A stretch of DNA of 23,617 nt from Gammaproteobacteria bacterium (GCA_016764035.1 JAESSQ010000135.1:1-23617); one strand, 5' to 3'. Positions 9,501 to 16,743 are shown, numbered from the stretch's first letter. Numbers and translations: made by a program. Notes: generated from the sequence alone by a model not told the origin.

Positions 9501-10371
9501 GACGAAACCAATTAATACGCAACAGATAAAGTCAATAATTGAGCAGCTCGGTAATAAAAGTAAAGATAACGAGCTGACTATATTAATGATCGACGATAAC
9601 GAAGATGTGTATAAACTTATGCGAGAGTTTTTGAGTGACAATGATGCGATTAATTTAAAGGCAGCACGCACAGCACAACAGGCGGTCGATATCATCAAAG
9701 AAAAATCTTTAAACGGGATCATTATCGATTTGGGTTTGCCTGATATGTCAGGTATTGAGTTACTGGAACAAGCCAGCAAGTTACCTGGTGTTATATTGCC
9801 ACCGGTTATTGTTTATACAGGTCGTTTATTAAGTGATGAAGAACAAATACGTTTAGAGCCGTTTATCGAGAGTGTGGTTATCAAGTCGGTACGTTCACAT
9901 GAACGTTTGTTAGAAGAGATCAATATGTTCGCTGGCCACATGGCACGAAACTGTGAACAAGCCGATGATGTAGCGTTTGAAAAAAACAGTAAAACCATAA
10001 ATCTTGAAGGCACATCGATTTTGCTGGTCGATGATGACATGCGTAATACCTTTGCATTAGCAAAAGTTTTGCGTAAGCGAGGTTTGCATGTTCATCTTGC
10101 GCCGAGTGGAAAAGAAGCACTTAAACAACTGGATGAAGTGGAAAATATAGATGTTGTCTTGATGGATATCATGATGCCGGATATGGATGGATATGAAACC
10201 ATGAGGCATATACGTAAACAAGATAAGTTTAAAAAGCTACCTGTTATTGCCTTGACTGCAAACGCTATGAAAGGTGATAAGGATAAATGTATTGCCGCAG
10301 GTGCTAATGATTATTTGTCGAAACCGGTGGACGTGAACAATCTAATGGATGTTATGCGTATGTGGGCATAG
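6538..10371 (+). CDS. Membrane hybrid histidine kinase with GAF and three receiver domains
   Basis: A 1277-residue protein. It has TM1 at about 29-49, a periplasmic region of ~275 residues predicted all-helical (it holds two similar-looking halves, reminiscent of a bimodular four-helix sensor; inference), and TM2 at about 326-345. Next come a GAF-like domain (~385-515), a long coiled coil (~525-600), HisKA with MSHELRTPL (phospho-accepting His615), and HATPase_c with the N box around Asn735, DDGIGIA at 771-777 and SGTGLGLS. The tail has three receivers with complete phosphorylation sites: Asp941/Lys990, Asp1064/Lys1116 and Asp1210/Lys1262. No HPt domain follows the last receiver. The start lies 2 bases after the preceding stop, with AAAGAG inside the upstream gene. 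The kinase likely drives the REC-GGDEF-EAL protein. Coupling to CheR and CheB suggests methylation tunes its output. Confidence 0.93.
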   Translation: MSSLVNTPVNQIGIDNSKLLQRKLLHSHLWVAFVGVLILIIGSAASLLLREHARELAVVNNPTTLALSTLQHGIKKSDGFLRDWVIFKDASYTRKRRAVWKAIIYPAYEKLQTLHENKKSSQLNLVLLEQNLRDIEMWQWHVEDVVRTPGNKPAQVVVDYKLQPMAERLFDVAINLIDLEMQYGGDFENNIMLNTLIQLRTHLYTAHNHLLHYIEHGKMLNMVIYKENIIEVANNVEAIKKVSVLLTELQQEQYEVLLNTFDIYNLLAAEALVIRSSKQWNVSDYWLESKLIPLTQNVVEKLEQQSKLEGELTQQIATKISVINKLLPWLMLVLLVLMLYIAYRLAIEGSSKFIEPVIKLAKQDLLKSHLSQVAHQIEASENITELSESVIATLVKHTQALSGVLYVVENDVLKISAGYALVRNAKDATIKRGQGLIGQVWINKESMELTSLVNKDFNVQSSLINVTPNSVFIFPVIYDDEVIAVIELVSSAAFSEEHKQLLDKVSRQIAVRLHTVQQQMIIQTSLKKSQALSEELQSQQEELRVSNEELFSQSEALENQKNYLEISNKELIDKSEDLKQQTIILETARSETQKKAEQLAEASRYKSEFLANMSHELRTPLNSLLLLARSLADNDEGNLSEDDVDSAQVIEDSGRHLLMLINDILDISKVEAGQMKAVVSNFDINDVCQSLNSRFKHMAEDKGITFDITLDQDMACDINTDQSKLEQILTNLISNAIKFTEQGKVALHISHSAENKTTNEQSAMISFVVKDDGIGIAQNKQQEVFEAFKQADGSTSRTHSGTGLGLSIAKSFSNLLGGDISLYSEPGCGSTFTLNIPATLALVDDEGQHVESTKANVVEFVSQPNEIPFNEVINNPPPFDDDRNQLDENKNLILIIEDDVEFLKILFDTCHKQGCQAIVAPDGETGITLARKYKVCGIILDYILPGRNGADVLNALKFSEDTKYIPVHMISALDDIDDMCKLGAIGNMTKPINTQQIKSIIEQLGNKSKDNELTILMIDDNEDVYKLMREFLSDNDAINLKAARTAQQAVDIIKEKSLNGIIIDLGLPDMSGIELLEQASKLPGVILPPVIVYTGRLLSDEEQIRLEPFIESVVIKSVRSHERLLEEINMFAGHMARNCEQADDVAFEKNSKTINLEGTSILLVDDDMRNTFALAKVLRKRGLHVHLAPSGKEALKQLDEVENIDVVLMDIMMPDMDGYETMRHIRKQDKFKKLPVIALTANAMKGDKDKCIAAGANDYLSKPVDVNNLMDVMRMWA

Positions 10372-10406
10372 CAACACGGACAAACCAAACTATGCAGACG
10401 GAAACT

Positions 10407-11243
10407 ATGCCAATGAATAGCGAGGAAGAGTATTCCTGGCAACAAGATTTTGAACTTGACTTGTTTGTACAAGCAATTCGAAAAAGCATTGGTGTTGATC
10501 TGGCTAACTATGCCAAAGCTTCGCTGAGAAGACGTGTTCAACAATTGGTGTATAAACAAAATGTTAGTTTTATTTCAGAGTTATTGCCACCGATCATTCA
10601 TGATGTAACGTTTGCTCAATTTATTATCAATGAATTAACCGTAAATGTTTCGGAGTTATTTCGAAACCCCGACGTATTTGCCAGTCTATTAAAAAACGTT
10701 TTTCCAGTATTAGCATCTTATTCACGTATCGATATCTGGGTGGCAGGTTGTTCCTGTGGCGAAGAAGCCTATTCACTCGTTATTTTACTGGACGAAGCAG
10801 GTTTGCTAGAAAGAACTCAAATACACGCAACGGATATAAATATAGATGCCTTATGCATTGCAAATAGTGGCTTGTTACAGCGGCCACTTGATCGCAATAC
10901 AGCACAACGTTATCGTATGGCTGGCGGCAATAAAAGTTTAGCCAATTATTTTAGCAGTGCGTACAAGGAAACAAAATTAAGTGAGCGTTTATTAAAGCAT
11001 GTTAGTTTTAATCAACATGACTTAACGCAAGAGCAGGGTTTTACGTCACCACAACTTATTATGTGCCGCAATGTGATGATTTATTTTAATCAGACATTAC
11101 AAGATAAAGTATTAGCCTCTTTTTATGCAAATCTTATACCTAATGGTTTTCTTGTCATCGGGCCCAAAGAGTCTCTGGGCCAGTCATTGATAGCTAACAA
11201 ACTAGAAATAATAGATAAAGATAACAGAATCTATAAAAGGTAA
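10407..11243 (+). CDS. CheR-type protein-glutamate methyltransferase
   Basis: A 278-residue protein from the chosen start. The N-terminal helical CheR domain (FELDLFVQAIRKSIGVDL) is followed by VNVSELFRNPDVF (79-91), the SAM-binding loop AGCSCGEEAYS (113-123) and CRNVMIYFN (220-228), all typical of CheR. It should methylate glutamates on a receptor-like helical coiled coil using S-adenosylmethionine. No C-terminal TPR or PAS is attached. Start choice: GTG 10362 would overlap the kinase gene; ATGs at 10392, 10407 and 10413 are in frame, and only 10407 has a purine-rich ACGGAA about five bases upstream, but the call is uncertain by a few residues. Gene order kinase-cheR-cheB without cheA, cheW or cheY points to an alternative sensory pathway rather than flagellar chemotaxis. 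Confidence 0.92.
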   Translation: MPMNSEEEYSWQQDFELDLFVQAIRKSIGVDLANYAKASLRRRVQQLVYKQNVSFISELLPPIIHDVTFAQFIINELTVNVSELFRNPDVFASLLKNVFPVLASYSRIDIWVAGCSCGEEAYSLVILLDEAGLLERTQIHATDINIDALCIANSGLLQRPLDRNTAQRYRMAGGNKSLANYFSSAYKETKLSERLLKHVSFNQHDLTQEQGFTSPQLIMCRNVMIYFNQTLQDKVLASFYANLIPNGFLVIGPKESLGQSLIANKLEIIDKDNRIYKR

Positions 11244-11250
11244 TAACCAG

Positions 11251-11844
11251 GTGACTGAACGTAAGGCACACGATAATAAACGTATACAGTACGATACGCT
11301 TGTCATAGGTGGTTCAACAGGGGCAATACCAGGTATTACTACGATACTTGAAGCAATACCGGCAGACGTCAGTATGGCGATTGTTATTGTGTTGCATCTG
11401 TCGGCGGATTCGGAAATATATCTAACTGAAGAGTTATTACAGGATTATCCTTTACCAGTGACTGTGATTAAAGACAAACAAACACTTGAAGCTTCGCATA
11501 TCTATATCGTACCTGGTAATTACCATTGTTACCTTGAAGCCAATATGCGTTTTTCATTGTCGATGGATGAACCTGTGCATTATTGCAGGCCTAGTATTGA
11601 TGTTTTTTTTGAAAGTGTTGCTGCCTCGCTACAGGGACATTGCATTGCTGTTTTATTAAGTGGTGCAAATGAAGATGGTGCAGAAGGTTTGTTGGCTTTG
11701 CAAAAAACTGGTGCTTACACCATGGCACAATCCGTGGCGTCATCTGTGGCAGGAGAAATGCCCATGGCTGCACAACGCCTTCATGCAGCTAATTTTATAG
11801 GTGCGCCCAAGCAGTTAGTCGAAAAAGTATTATCGCTTATTTAG
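11251..11844 (+). CDS. Stand-alone CheB methylesterase domain
   Basis: A 197-residue protein corresponding to only the catalytic half of CheB; the usual N-terminal receiver is absent. The catalytic triad is visible: Ser22 in GGSTGA, His49 in IVLHL and Asp142 in LLSGANEDGAEGL, with spacing close to that of enteric CheB. The stretches IYIVPGNYHC and YCRPSIDVFFES are also typical of this subgroup. It should remove methyl esters from glutamates modified by the neighbouring CheR, and may deamidate glutamines. Without a receiver it is not switched by CheA directly; one of the three receiver domains of the kinase could control it, which is inference. It starts with GTG; AAAAGG about nine bases upstream serves as ribosome site. 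The gap to cheR is 7 bases, and it ends the five-gene run. Confidence 0.92.
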   Translation: MTERKAHDNKRIQYDTLVIGGSTGAIPGITTILEAIPADVSMAIVIVLHLSADSEIYLTEELLQDYPLPVTVIKDKQTLEASHIYIVPGNYHCYLEANMRFSLSMDEPVHYCRPSIDVFFESVAASLQGHCIAVLLSGANEDGAEGLLALQKTGAYTMAQSVASSVAGEMPMAAQRLHAANFIGAPKQLVEKVLSLI

Positions 11845-12060
11845 CTTAACGTTTACTGTATGACTTTTTGTTTTTTTATATTTACTTAGACTTGCTGGCT
11901 AGCGTGAATGATTTTCAGTACGTGACGTGTTGTTCTTAATGAAACCCGCTTATACCTATAGATAATAGCAATAACGTTTAACTTGTTAGCGAGTGATAAT
12001 GTAGTGGTGAAAAATTTATAGTAAAAAATAGTTTGTCATTATTAGAATAGCTGTTGTGAC
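11845..12060. other. Convergent intergenic region cheB / MCP gene
   Basis: AT-rich, without a convincing GC-rich hairpin. T-runs at about 11867-11878 follow cheB but no stem precedes them. I see no small gene or RNA. Confidence 0.4.
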
Positions 12061-13362
12061 TTATAGCTTGAACTGTTCAACAACACAATTAAGATCAGCT
12101 GCGGCAGTATCAAGATGTCTCGCTAAAGCATCCATTTCTTCGGTGTTTTTTCTAGTCTCTTTAGAAACGTTAACTAAGGTTCCGACCTGGTTGGTAATTT
12201 GCGTAATGGAATCACGTTGTATAGAGCTAGAGTTTTGTAATTCCTGCATAACAGAGCTCATGTTTTGAACTTGTTCCATGCTGGTGTTTGACTGTTCAGC
12301 AACACACTGTAGTTGGTCAATATTCTCACGACCATTATCACGAATCTGTTCCAGTGATGTTACTGCATGATCAACTTTGCTCGAGATATTGCTGACAAGT
12401 TCTGATATCTCATTGACGGCTTCACCTGTACGTGTGGCTAAACCTCGCACTTCGTCGGCAACCACAGCAAACCCTCTGCCATGTTCGCCAGCACGTGCTG
12501 CCTCAATAGCTGCATTGAGTGCAAGTAGATTTGTTTGTTCAGAAATATCACTGATGGTTTGTGTGATATAAGAAATGCGTTCTGCTTCAACCGTTAGTTC
12601 TTTTGTCATTTCAGCCGTTTCTTCCATGCTTGACTGGAATGATTGATACTTTTCCATGGTTGATGCCAGTTGTTGCGATGATGTTCCGGCTGACTGTGTA
12701 ACTTGGTCTGCTTCACTAACTAATGTGGTAAGAATGACACTAACTTCATCGGTGCGCGACATGGTTTCGGTCATATTAGATTGAATATTTTCAATCGCAT
12801 TTTCAGAAATATTAGTCACCTTGGCGAATCGATCGGCCATGTCTTTAACCGTGTCTGCTTCTGAAATTATCTGGTTACTACCTGCGTTGACTTGAGAAAG
12901 TATGCCGTGCAATTTATTTACGGTTGAACTTACCGACATGACAATACGGCCGACTTCATCTGAGCCTGCGTTATCCATTTTTATTTGTAAGTCGCCAATA
13001 GCAATGCGAGCCATGGCGGATTCAACCTTAGCCAATGGGTTGGAGAGTAGCCTGCCGAAGTAAAAACCGGAAACTATAGCGAAAAAAATACCAATAGCCG
13101 TGACGGCAGACATCAAATAGATAACACTCCATGTTCTTTTTTCTTGATCTATCAGGATACCGTTTAAGTAAGACTGTGATTGCGACACGCTTTCAGACTC
13201 ATAACTTGAGCTTAACGCTGCTTGCAACTGATTGTGATTTTGTATCAGTGATAGTGATCCGACTGCAGCGACAATAATAATACCGACAATAAACGACCCG
13301 CTAAGTGTCATTATTTTTACTTTCCAACCGATATTACATAATAGGCGTTCAAAAATATTCAT
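12061..13362 (-). CDS. Methyl-accepting chemotaxis protein with minimal periplasmic loop
   Basis: A 433-residue protein. TM1 is at about 18-38, a periplasmic loop of only ~40 residues (39-77, serine- and glutamine-rich), TM2 at about 78-102, HAMP at about 103-155, and then the long signalling helices. The hairpin tip SDISEQTNLLALNAAIEAAR and the following GEHGRGFAVVADEVRGLA are the classic conserved core, so it should bind CheA/CheW-type partners. There is no room for a ligand-binding domain such as 4HB or Cache. It also lacks the C-terminal aromatic pentapeptide that tethers CheR in some receptors. It may sense membrane or cytoplasmic state, or a partner protein. It converges on the CheR/CheB operon, 216 bases from cheB, so it is a candidate substrate of that pair. 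Confidence 0.92.
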   Translation of the reverse strand: MNIFERLLCNIGWKVKIMTLSGSFIVGIIIVAAVGSLSLIQNHNQLQAALSSSYESESVSQSQSYLNGILIDQEKRTWSVIYLMSAVTAIGIFFAIVSGFYFGRLLSNPLAKVESAMARIAIGDLQIKMDNAGSDEVGRIVMSVSSTVNKLHGILSQVNAGSNQIISEADTVKDMADRFAKVTNISENAIENIQSNMTETMSRTDEVSVILTTLVSEADQVTQSAGTSSQQLASTMEKYQSFQSSMEETAEMTKELTVEAERISYITQTISDISEQTNLLALNAAIEAARAGEHGRGFAVVADEVRGLATRTGEAVNEISELVSNISSKVDHAVTSLEQIRDNGRENIDQLQCVAEQSNTSMEQVQNMSSVMQELQNSSSIQRDSITQITNQVGTLVNVSKETRKNTEEMDALARHLDTAAADLNCVVEQFKL

Positions 13363-13707
13363 AACATGTACTCTGTTTTCTGCACAATTTTGTTTGTTTT
13401 TACCACAATCGATGTAGCGTGAATGTGCCCATTACTTGATATAGCGTCTTATACGTAGATAACTTGAGCTTTTTATTGAGAATCGGGTATCTGTTGATTT
13501 TGTGTGCTGATTCTGTGTGTTGGCACTGATGTGCCTGGCAGCACAGCACGGCGGTTGTAAAGTTTTATATATTAGGTAACCTTAGATTAATTCATGAAAC
13601 CGTATCTTGTGCACTGAATCAGAGGTTTCTTAGGTATGTTTGTGGAACAACAGGTAAGGTTACGAACGATTGAAAATCGCTAGTGGTCAAATAATAACAG
13701 TGAAATT
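13363..13707. other. Intergenic region between slyX and MCP gene, with nested inverted repeats
   Basis: 345 bases without a gene, holding the MCP promoter (not recognised; no flagellar sigma-28 consensus seen) and the end of the slyX transcript. It contains GTGCTG 13504-13509 / CAGCAC 13539-13544 enclosing GGCAC 13522-13526 / GTGCC 13531-13535. Further right, GTAACCTTA 13576-13584 pairs with TAAGGTTAC 13655-13663, enclosing GAAACC 13596-13601 / GGTTTC 13624-13629. None has a T-run that would make it a standard terminator. They may be chance or may fold in RNA. Confidence 0.35.
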
Positions 13708-13911
13708 TTAATAGTGTGGCGGTGGTGTTTCTTCACTTTCGTGCGCAACCGGTGACGATTGTGATGTTTTTATTTTTTTCTCAAGAGTAGATAGCTGTCG
13801 TTGTAATGTATTGATGTCATCCTGTTGTTGGATGATGGTGTTATTCAATACATCAATAGTATCGTCCAGGTGCGTTAAGCGTATTTCTAACTCGATTATT
13901 CGACTTTCCAT
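13708..13911 (-). CDS. slyX: SlyX family protein
   Basis: A 67-residue protein with the SlyX pattern: an N-terminal heptad coiled coil (RIIELEIRLTHLDDTIDVLN... QQDDINTLQRQLSTLEKKI), a short polar linker and the characteristic ending PPPHY. Length matches the family (about 70 residues). Its biochemical role is not established. Its ATG overlaps the cysZ stop by one base (TAATG), so translation is probably coupled to cysZ. Confidence 0.93.
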   Translation of the reverse strand: MESRIIELEIRLTHLDDTIDVLNNTIIQQQDDINTLQRQLSTLEKKIKTSQSSPVAHESEETPPPHY

Positions 13912-14642
13912 TACACGCTGTCCTGATTATTTTTATCAATGTTACAGGTTAACTTTGTAGCACCGGCAATGGCCATAGGCATGGCAATAAAGTTAACAAA
14001 AGGAATGCTCGTCAAAATAAATACCGCTGTACCTAAGCCAAGGGAGCGCATTCGGTGCTTTCGATTATATATTTTTACCTCAGCAAAATAATGGCCACGA
14101 TTAGCGAGCGGGTAGTCGTTATATTCTAGTGCAAAAAACCAAACGGCAAATATAATCCATAAAAAGGGTGCGACAACGTTGATTACCGGAATGACGGTAA
14201 TAATCAATAACGGAATAAACCATTTTATTGCGTAGAGTATTTTTTGAAGTTCAGATGTTAACGTTCTAAATATCAATTTTATGAAGCCATCAGTATTGAT
14301 ATCTTCGGGGTTTTTACCAGTGAGAAAGGCTTCTATTTTTGCAGAAAGCAGGCTGTTGAATGGCGCAGCGATAAGGTTGGCGAGAACCGTAAACGAATAG
14401 AACACGATTAAAAATAAGGCTATGGCAAATAAAGGCCAGATCAACCATTCTAACCAGCTCAACCAGTCGGGCAGTAATTTTTCAAGCCAGATGGTTAGTT
14501 GGTTGCTTAACAATATTGCGGCGAAATAAAACAGCCCCATGTTGATAAAAAGGGGAATAAGGACGAAGCGTTTGATACCAGGCTTAAACAGTAAGCTAAA
14601 GCCGCTGAAGCAATCGAAAAAACCTTTTGTAAATGAAATCAT
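13911..14642 (-). CDS. cysZ: CysZ/EI24 family membrane protein, likely sulfate permease
   Basis: A 243-residue integral membrane protein with about four hydrophobic segments (two near 30-100, two near 140-225) and the family-typical start FTKGFFDCFSGFSLLFKPGI. It also shows LANLIAAPFNSLLSAKIEAF, GTAVFILTSIPFVNFIAMPMA and the C-terminal MAIAGATKL. In E. coli CysZ takes up sulfate at high affinity to feed cysteine synthesis. Assignment rests on family resemblance; no cys genes lie nearby to confirm sulfate as substrate. It is co-oriented with slyX, overlapping it by one base, and is separated from the upstream kinase gene by an inverted-repeat element, which suggests its own promoter in 14643-14707. 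I see no strong match there. Confidence 0.87.
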   Translation of the reverse strand: MISFTKGFFDCFSGFSLLFKPGIKRFVLIPLFINMGLFYFAAILLSNQLTIWLEKLLPDWLSWLEWLIWPLFAIALFLIVFYSFTVLANLIAAPFNSLLSAKIEAFLTGKNPEDINTDGFIKLIFRTLTSELQKILYAIKWFIPLLIITVIPVINVVAPFLWIIFAVWFFALEYNDYPLANRGHYFAEVKIYNRKHRMRSLGLGTAVFILTSIPFVNFIAMPMAIAGATKLTCNIDKNNQDSV

Positions 14643-14707
14643 AATGTCTACGTTTTAATTATTTGAAATTAATTTTGTCATGTACCTTTGCAGCGCATGA
14701 ATGTTTT

Positions 14708-14838
14708 AGGCGTCTCTGATTAATGTATGTTTTGTCATTTCGACCAGAGGGAGAAATCTTGCACAGTGTAATCACATGACTTTATGCTGGAAATAGATTT
14801 CTCCCTCTGGTCGAAATGACAATAAATCAGAAACGCCT
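14708..14838. mobile_element. Long inverted-repeat (MITE/REP-like) element
   Basis: Arms of 28 bases pair perfectly: 14732-14759 (core GTCATTTCGACC, GAGGGAGAAATCT) with 14795-14822, around a 35-base loop. Outside them the complementarity resumes imperfectly: AGGCGTCTCTGATT from 14708 against AATCAGAAACGCCT ending 14838, giving a 131-base near-palindrome. It begins one base past the kinase stop codon. No open reading frame of its own. From memory, similar GTCATTTCGACC...GAGAAATCT repeats are dispersed in several bacterial genomes; not checked here. It could act as a transcription barrier between kinase and cysZ or as an RNA-stabilising hairpin. No clear target-site duplication. Confidence 0.75.
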
Positions 14839-14839
14839 T

Positions 14840-16150
14840 TTAGTGTGTAGTGTTGAGACAACCATCTCGCGCTAACAAAGCACTTCCAAAGCAGGCTTCG
14901 CTGTGTACGGCGTTTAAGATAGTCGTGCCTGTTGCTTGTTCTCGTATTTTTGTCCACGGTATATTTTTATTGCCACCACCTGCGGTAAATATTTTTGTCG
15001 GTGCGGTGCAACCAAGTGCCTCAAGTTTTTTATAACCTTCTGCTTCAATATTGGCAATGCCTTCGAGTAATGCCTGAAAAAAAGTGACAGCGGATGGCGG
15101 TCGAGGATCGGTCATGTTTTTCTTGTGACTGTCATTGACAGGAAAGCGTTCACCGATGCCAGGTAATGGATAATAGTTTAAACCTGTTGGCTGTTCAGGT
15201 TTAAGTTGCATGGTCATGTTGTCTAATTGTGTTTGGCTGAAGTGTTGCAATAAAACACTGCCGCCGGAATTGGATGCTCCGCCAACTAACCATTGACCCT
15301 TCAGGCGATGACTATATATACCGTAAGCGGGTTCGAAAAGAGCTTTGTCAGAAAAAACTTTTAACACCAGTGTGCTACCGAGTGAGGTGACCGCGTCACC
15401 AATCTGGCTAGCACCACTTGCCAGTACGGCTGCATTACTGTCAGTGGTTCCTGCGATTACGGCACAGTCGTTTGCGAGCTGATATTTGTCAATTAATTCA
15501 GCTTTAACATTAGCGATTATTGTTCCCGGAGCAATAACATGTGGTAGCAAGTTTTTGTTAATGATTACGTTTTCACTGTTTTCCTGTAGCCATGTTGGCC
15601 AGCATTGTGTGATGCTGTCGTAGCCCAATTTTAGGCAATTGTTTTCATCACTGATGCCATACAGGCCGGTGAGTGATGCCGCCAGCCAATCGGCCTGGTG
15701 GCAGAAGATTTCTGTTTCAGGAAACTTTTCCAGCAGGAAGAGTGCTTTAGCCAATGATGAGCTTGCACCATGCACAGCACTTTTTGCGGGTGCGAATCGG
15801 CTAATTTTTTCTGCTTGTTGCTGGCTTTGTTGGTCGTTGTACATCAACGCAGGGGACAGGGCGTAACCGTCTTTTTTACAGGCAATCAGTGTGCTTGATG
15901 TGCCGTCGATAGCTATGGCGCCAATCTGGTGAGGTTCTTCCAGCTGCAAGCATTGTTGACTTAACGCAGTGATTAAACCATCGAGTTGTGTTAGCCAACG
16001 ATTAGGGTCCTGCTCATTGCGGCCCTTAACGACGCGGTGGTTTGTAAACGCAATACGGTGGCTGCACAGTTCGTTTTTATCAGCATCGATACAGCAACCC
16101 CTTATTCCAGAGGTGCCGATATCAATACCGAGATAGGCGACAGTGGCCAT
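14840..16150 (-). CDS. FGGY-family sugar kinase, pentulose (ribulose/xylulose) type
   Basis: A 436-residue protein, shorter than typical xylulokinase (about 490) and close to the SePSK/AtXK-1 group of D-ribulose kinases. N-terminal phosphate loop LGIDIGTSGIRG with Asp10 and Thr13; AIDGTSSTLIA at 80-90; catalytic base in GTTDSNAAV (Asp237); GDAVTSLGSTLVLK; GGASNSGGSVL at 290-300; and adenosine motif TAGGGNKNIPW at 389-399. It should transfer phosphate from ATP to a ketopentose in the cytoplasm. Substrate cannot be fixed from sequence: D-ribulose is my best guess by length, xylulose possible. ATG 16150 lies 12 bases after queF and has no good ribosome site, so coupled translation is likely. No pentose transporter or isomerase is nearby. 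The gene ends next to the inverted-repeat element. Confidence 0.85.
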   Translation of the reverse strand: MATVAYLGIDIGTSGIRGCCIDADKNELCSHRIAFTNHRVVKGRNEQDPNRWLTQLDGLITALSQQCLQLEEPHQIGAIAIDGTSSTLIACKKDGYALSPALMYNDQQSQQQAEKISRFAPAKSAVHGASSSLAKALFLLEKFPETEIFCHQADWLAASLTGLYGISDENNCLKLGYDSITQCWPTWLQENSENVIINKNLLPHVIAPGTIIANVKAELIDKYQLANDCAVIAGTTDSNAAVLASGASQIGDAVTSLGSTLVLKVFSDKALFEPAYGIYSHRLKGQWLVGGASNSGGSVLLQHFSQTQLDNMTMQLKPEQPTGLNYYPLPGIGERFPVNDSHKKNMTDPRPPSAVTFFQALLEGIANIEAEGYKKLEALGCTAPTKIFTAGGGNKNIPWTKIREQATGTTILNAVHSEACFGSALLARDGCLNTTH

Positions 16151-16162
16151 TTGTAAGCGTAA

Positions 16163-16552
16163 TTACGGCAGTGTAACGACAGCAGGGGCTGTCCAGTCAG
16201 GATCTTTATGTTCGGCGACAACGCTGGTGTATACGCCACCACGGACATTAAACTCGGCGGTTAAACGCATAAAGCGTGGCTGGCAGGCCGCGACCAGGTC
16301 AGACAATATCTCATTGGTGACGGCTTCATGAAACGTGCCTTCGTCCCTAAATGCCCAGATATACATCTTGAGCGACTTAAGCTCGATACAGCTTTTTTCG
16401 GGTACATACGCCAGTTCTAGCGTGGCAAAGTCGGGTTGCCCTGTTTTCGGGCACAGGCAGGTAAATTCCGGTAGTGTGATATGAATGGTGTAATCACGTT
16501 CTGGGTTTGGATTATCGAATATTTCCAGTTGTTTAGAAGGCTTGGTTGCCAT
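16163..16552 (-). CDS. queF: QueF, NADPH-dependent preQ0 reductase (short type)
   Basis: A 129-residue protein reducing 7-cyano-7-deazaguanine (preQ0) to preQ1 in queuosine biosynthesis. The catalytic Cys is in LPEFTCLCPKTGQPDFA, the substrate-binding QueF motif is ELKSLKMYIWAFRDEG, and the end has FNVRGGVYTSVVAEH. This is the single-module type (as in Bacillus YkvM), not the two-module ~280-residue protein of E. coli. I chose the ATG at 16552 because CGAGAA lies upstream and MATKPSKQLE is a normal family start; the frame extends 14 codons further but that leader overlaps the likely promoter. It is followed closely by the FGGY kinase gene. No preQ1 riboswitch is evident upstream. Confidence 0.95.
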   Translation of the reverse strand: MATKPSKQLEIFDNPNPERDYTIHITLPEFTCLCPKTGQPDFATLELAYVPEKSCIELKSLKMYIWAFRDEGTFHEAVTNEILSDLVAACQPRFMRLTAEFNVRGGVYTSVVAEHKDPDWTAPAVVTLP

Positions 16553-16580
16553 GATTGTTCTCGAAGCGAATAAACGCGGC

Positions 16581-16586
16581 ATTATA
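16581..16586 (-). promoter_or_regulatory. Candidate -10 box for queF
   Basis: TATAAT on the - strand, 29 bases upstream of the queF ATG, which would give a leader of about 22 bases. The matching -35 region (TACAAT at 17-base spacing) is poor. A small inverted repeat TACAG-N4-CTGTA (16585-16598) overlaps it. Confidence 0.4.
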
Positions 16587-16743
16587 CAGAACACTGTACA
16601 AATATTGTATTGTGGATGCTGGCTATTTATGAAGTAATGAATTCAGAAGCTTAGCTTCGATACCTAATTTGTTGTTTAAATGATGTTTGTAAACGGCGAT
16701 ATGTACCAAAAGATCAAGACGAAAAAGATGTTCAAATCACCCT

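Noticed and set aside
9360..9779. Antisense frame of 139 codons inside the hybrid kinase
   Set aside because: Lies over two receiver domains and reads as Ser/Ile-rich shadow sequence.
10362..10406. GTG 10362 as the CheR start
   Set aside because: It would overlap the kinase end by 10 bases and has no ribosome site; later ATGs fit the family length better.
16553..16640. preQ1 riboswitch upstream of queF
   Set aside because: The leader predicted from the -10 box is only about 22 bases, and no preQ1 aptamer pattern is visible.
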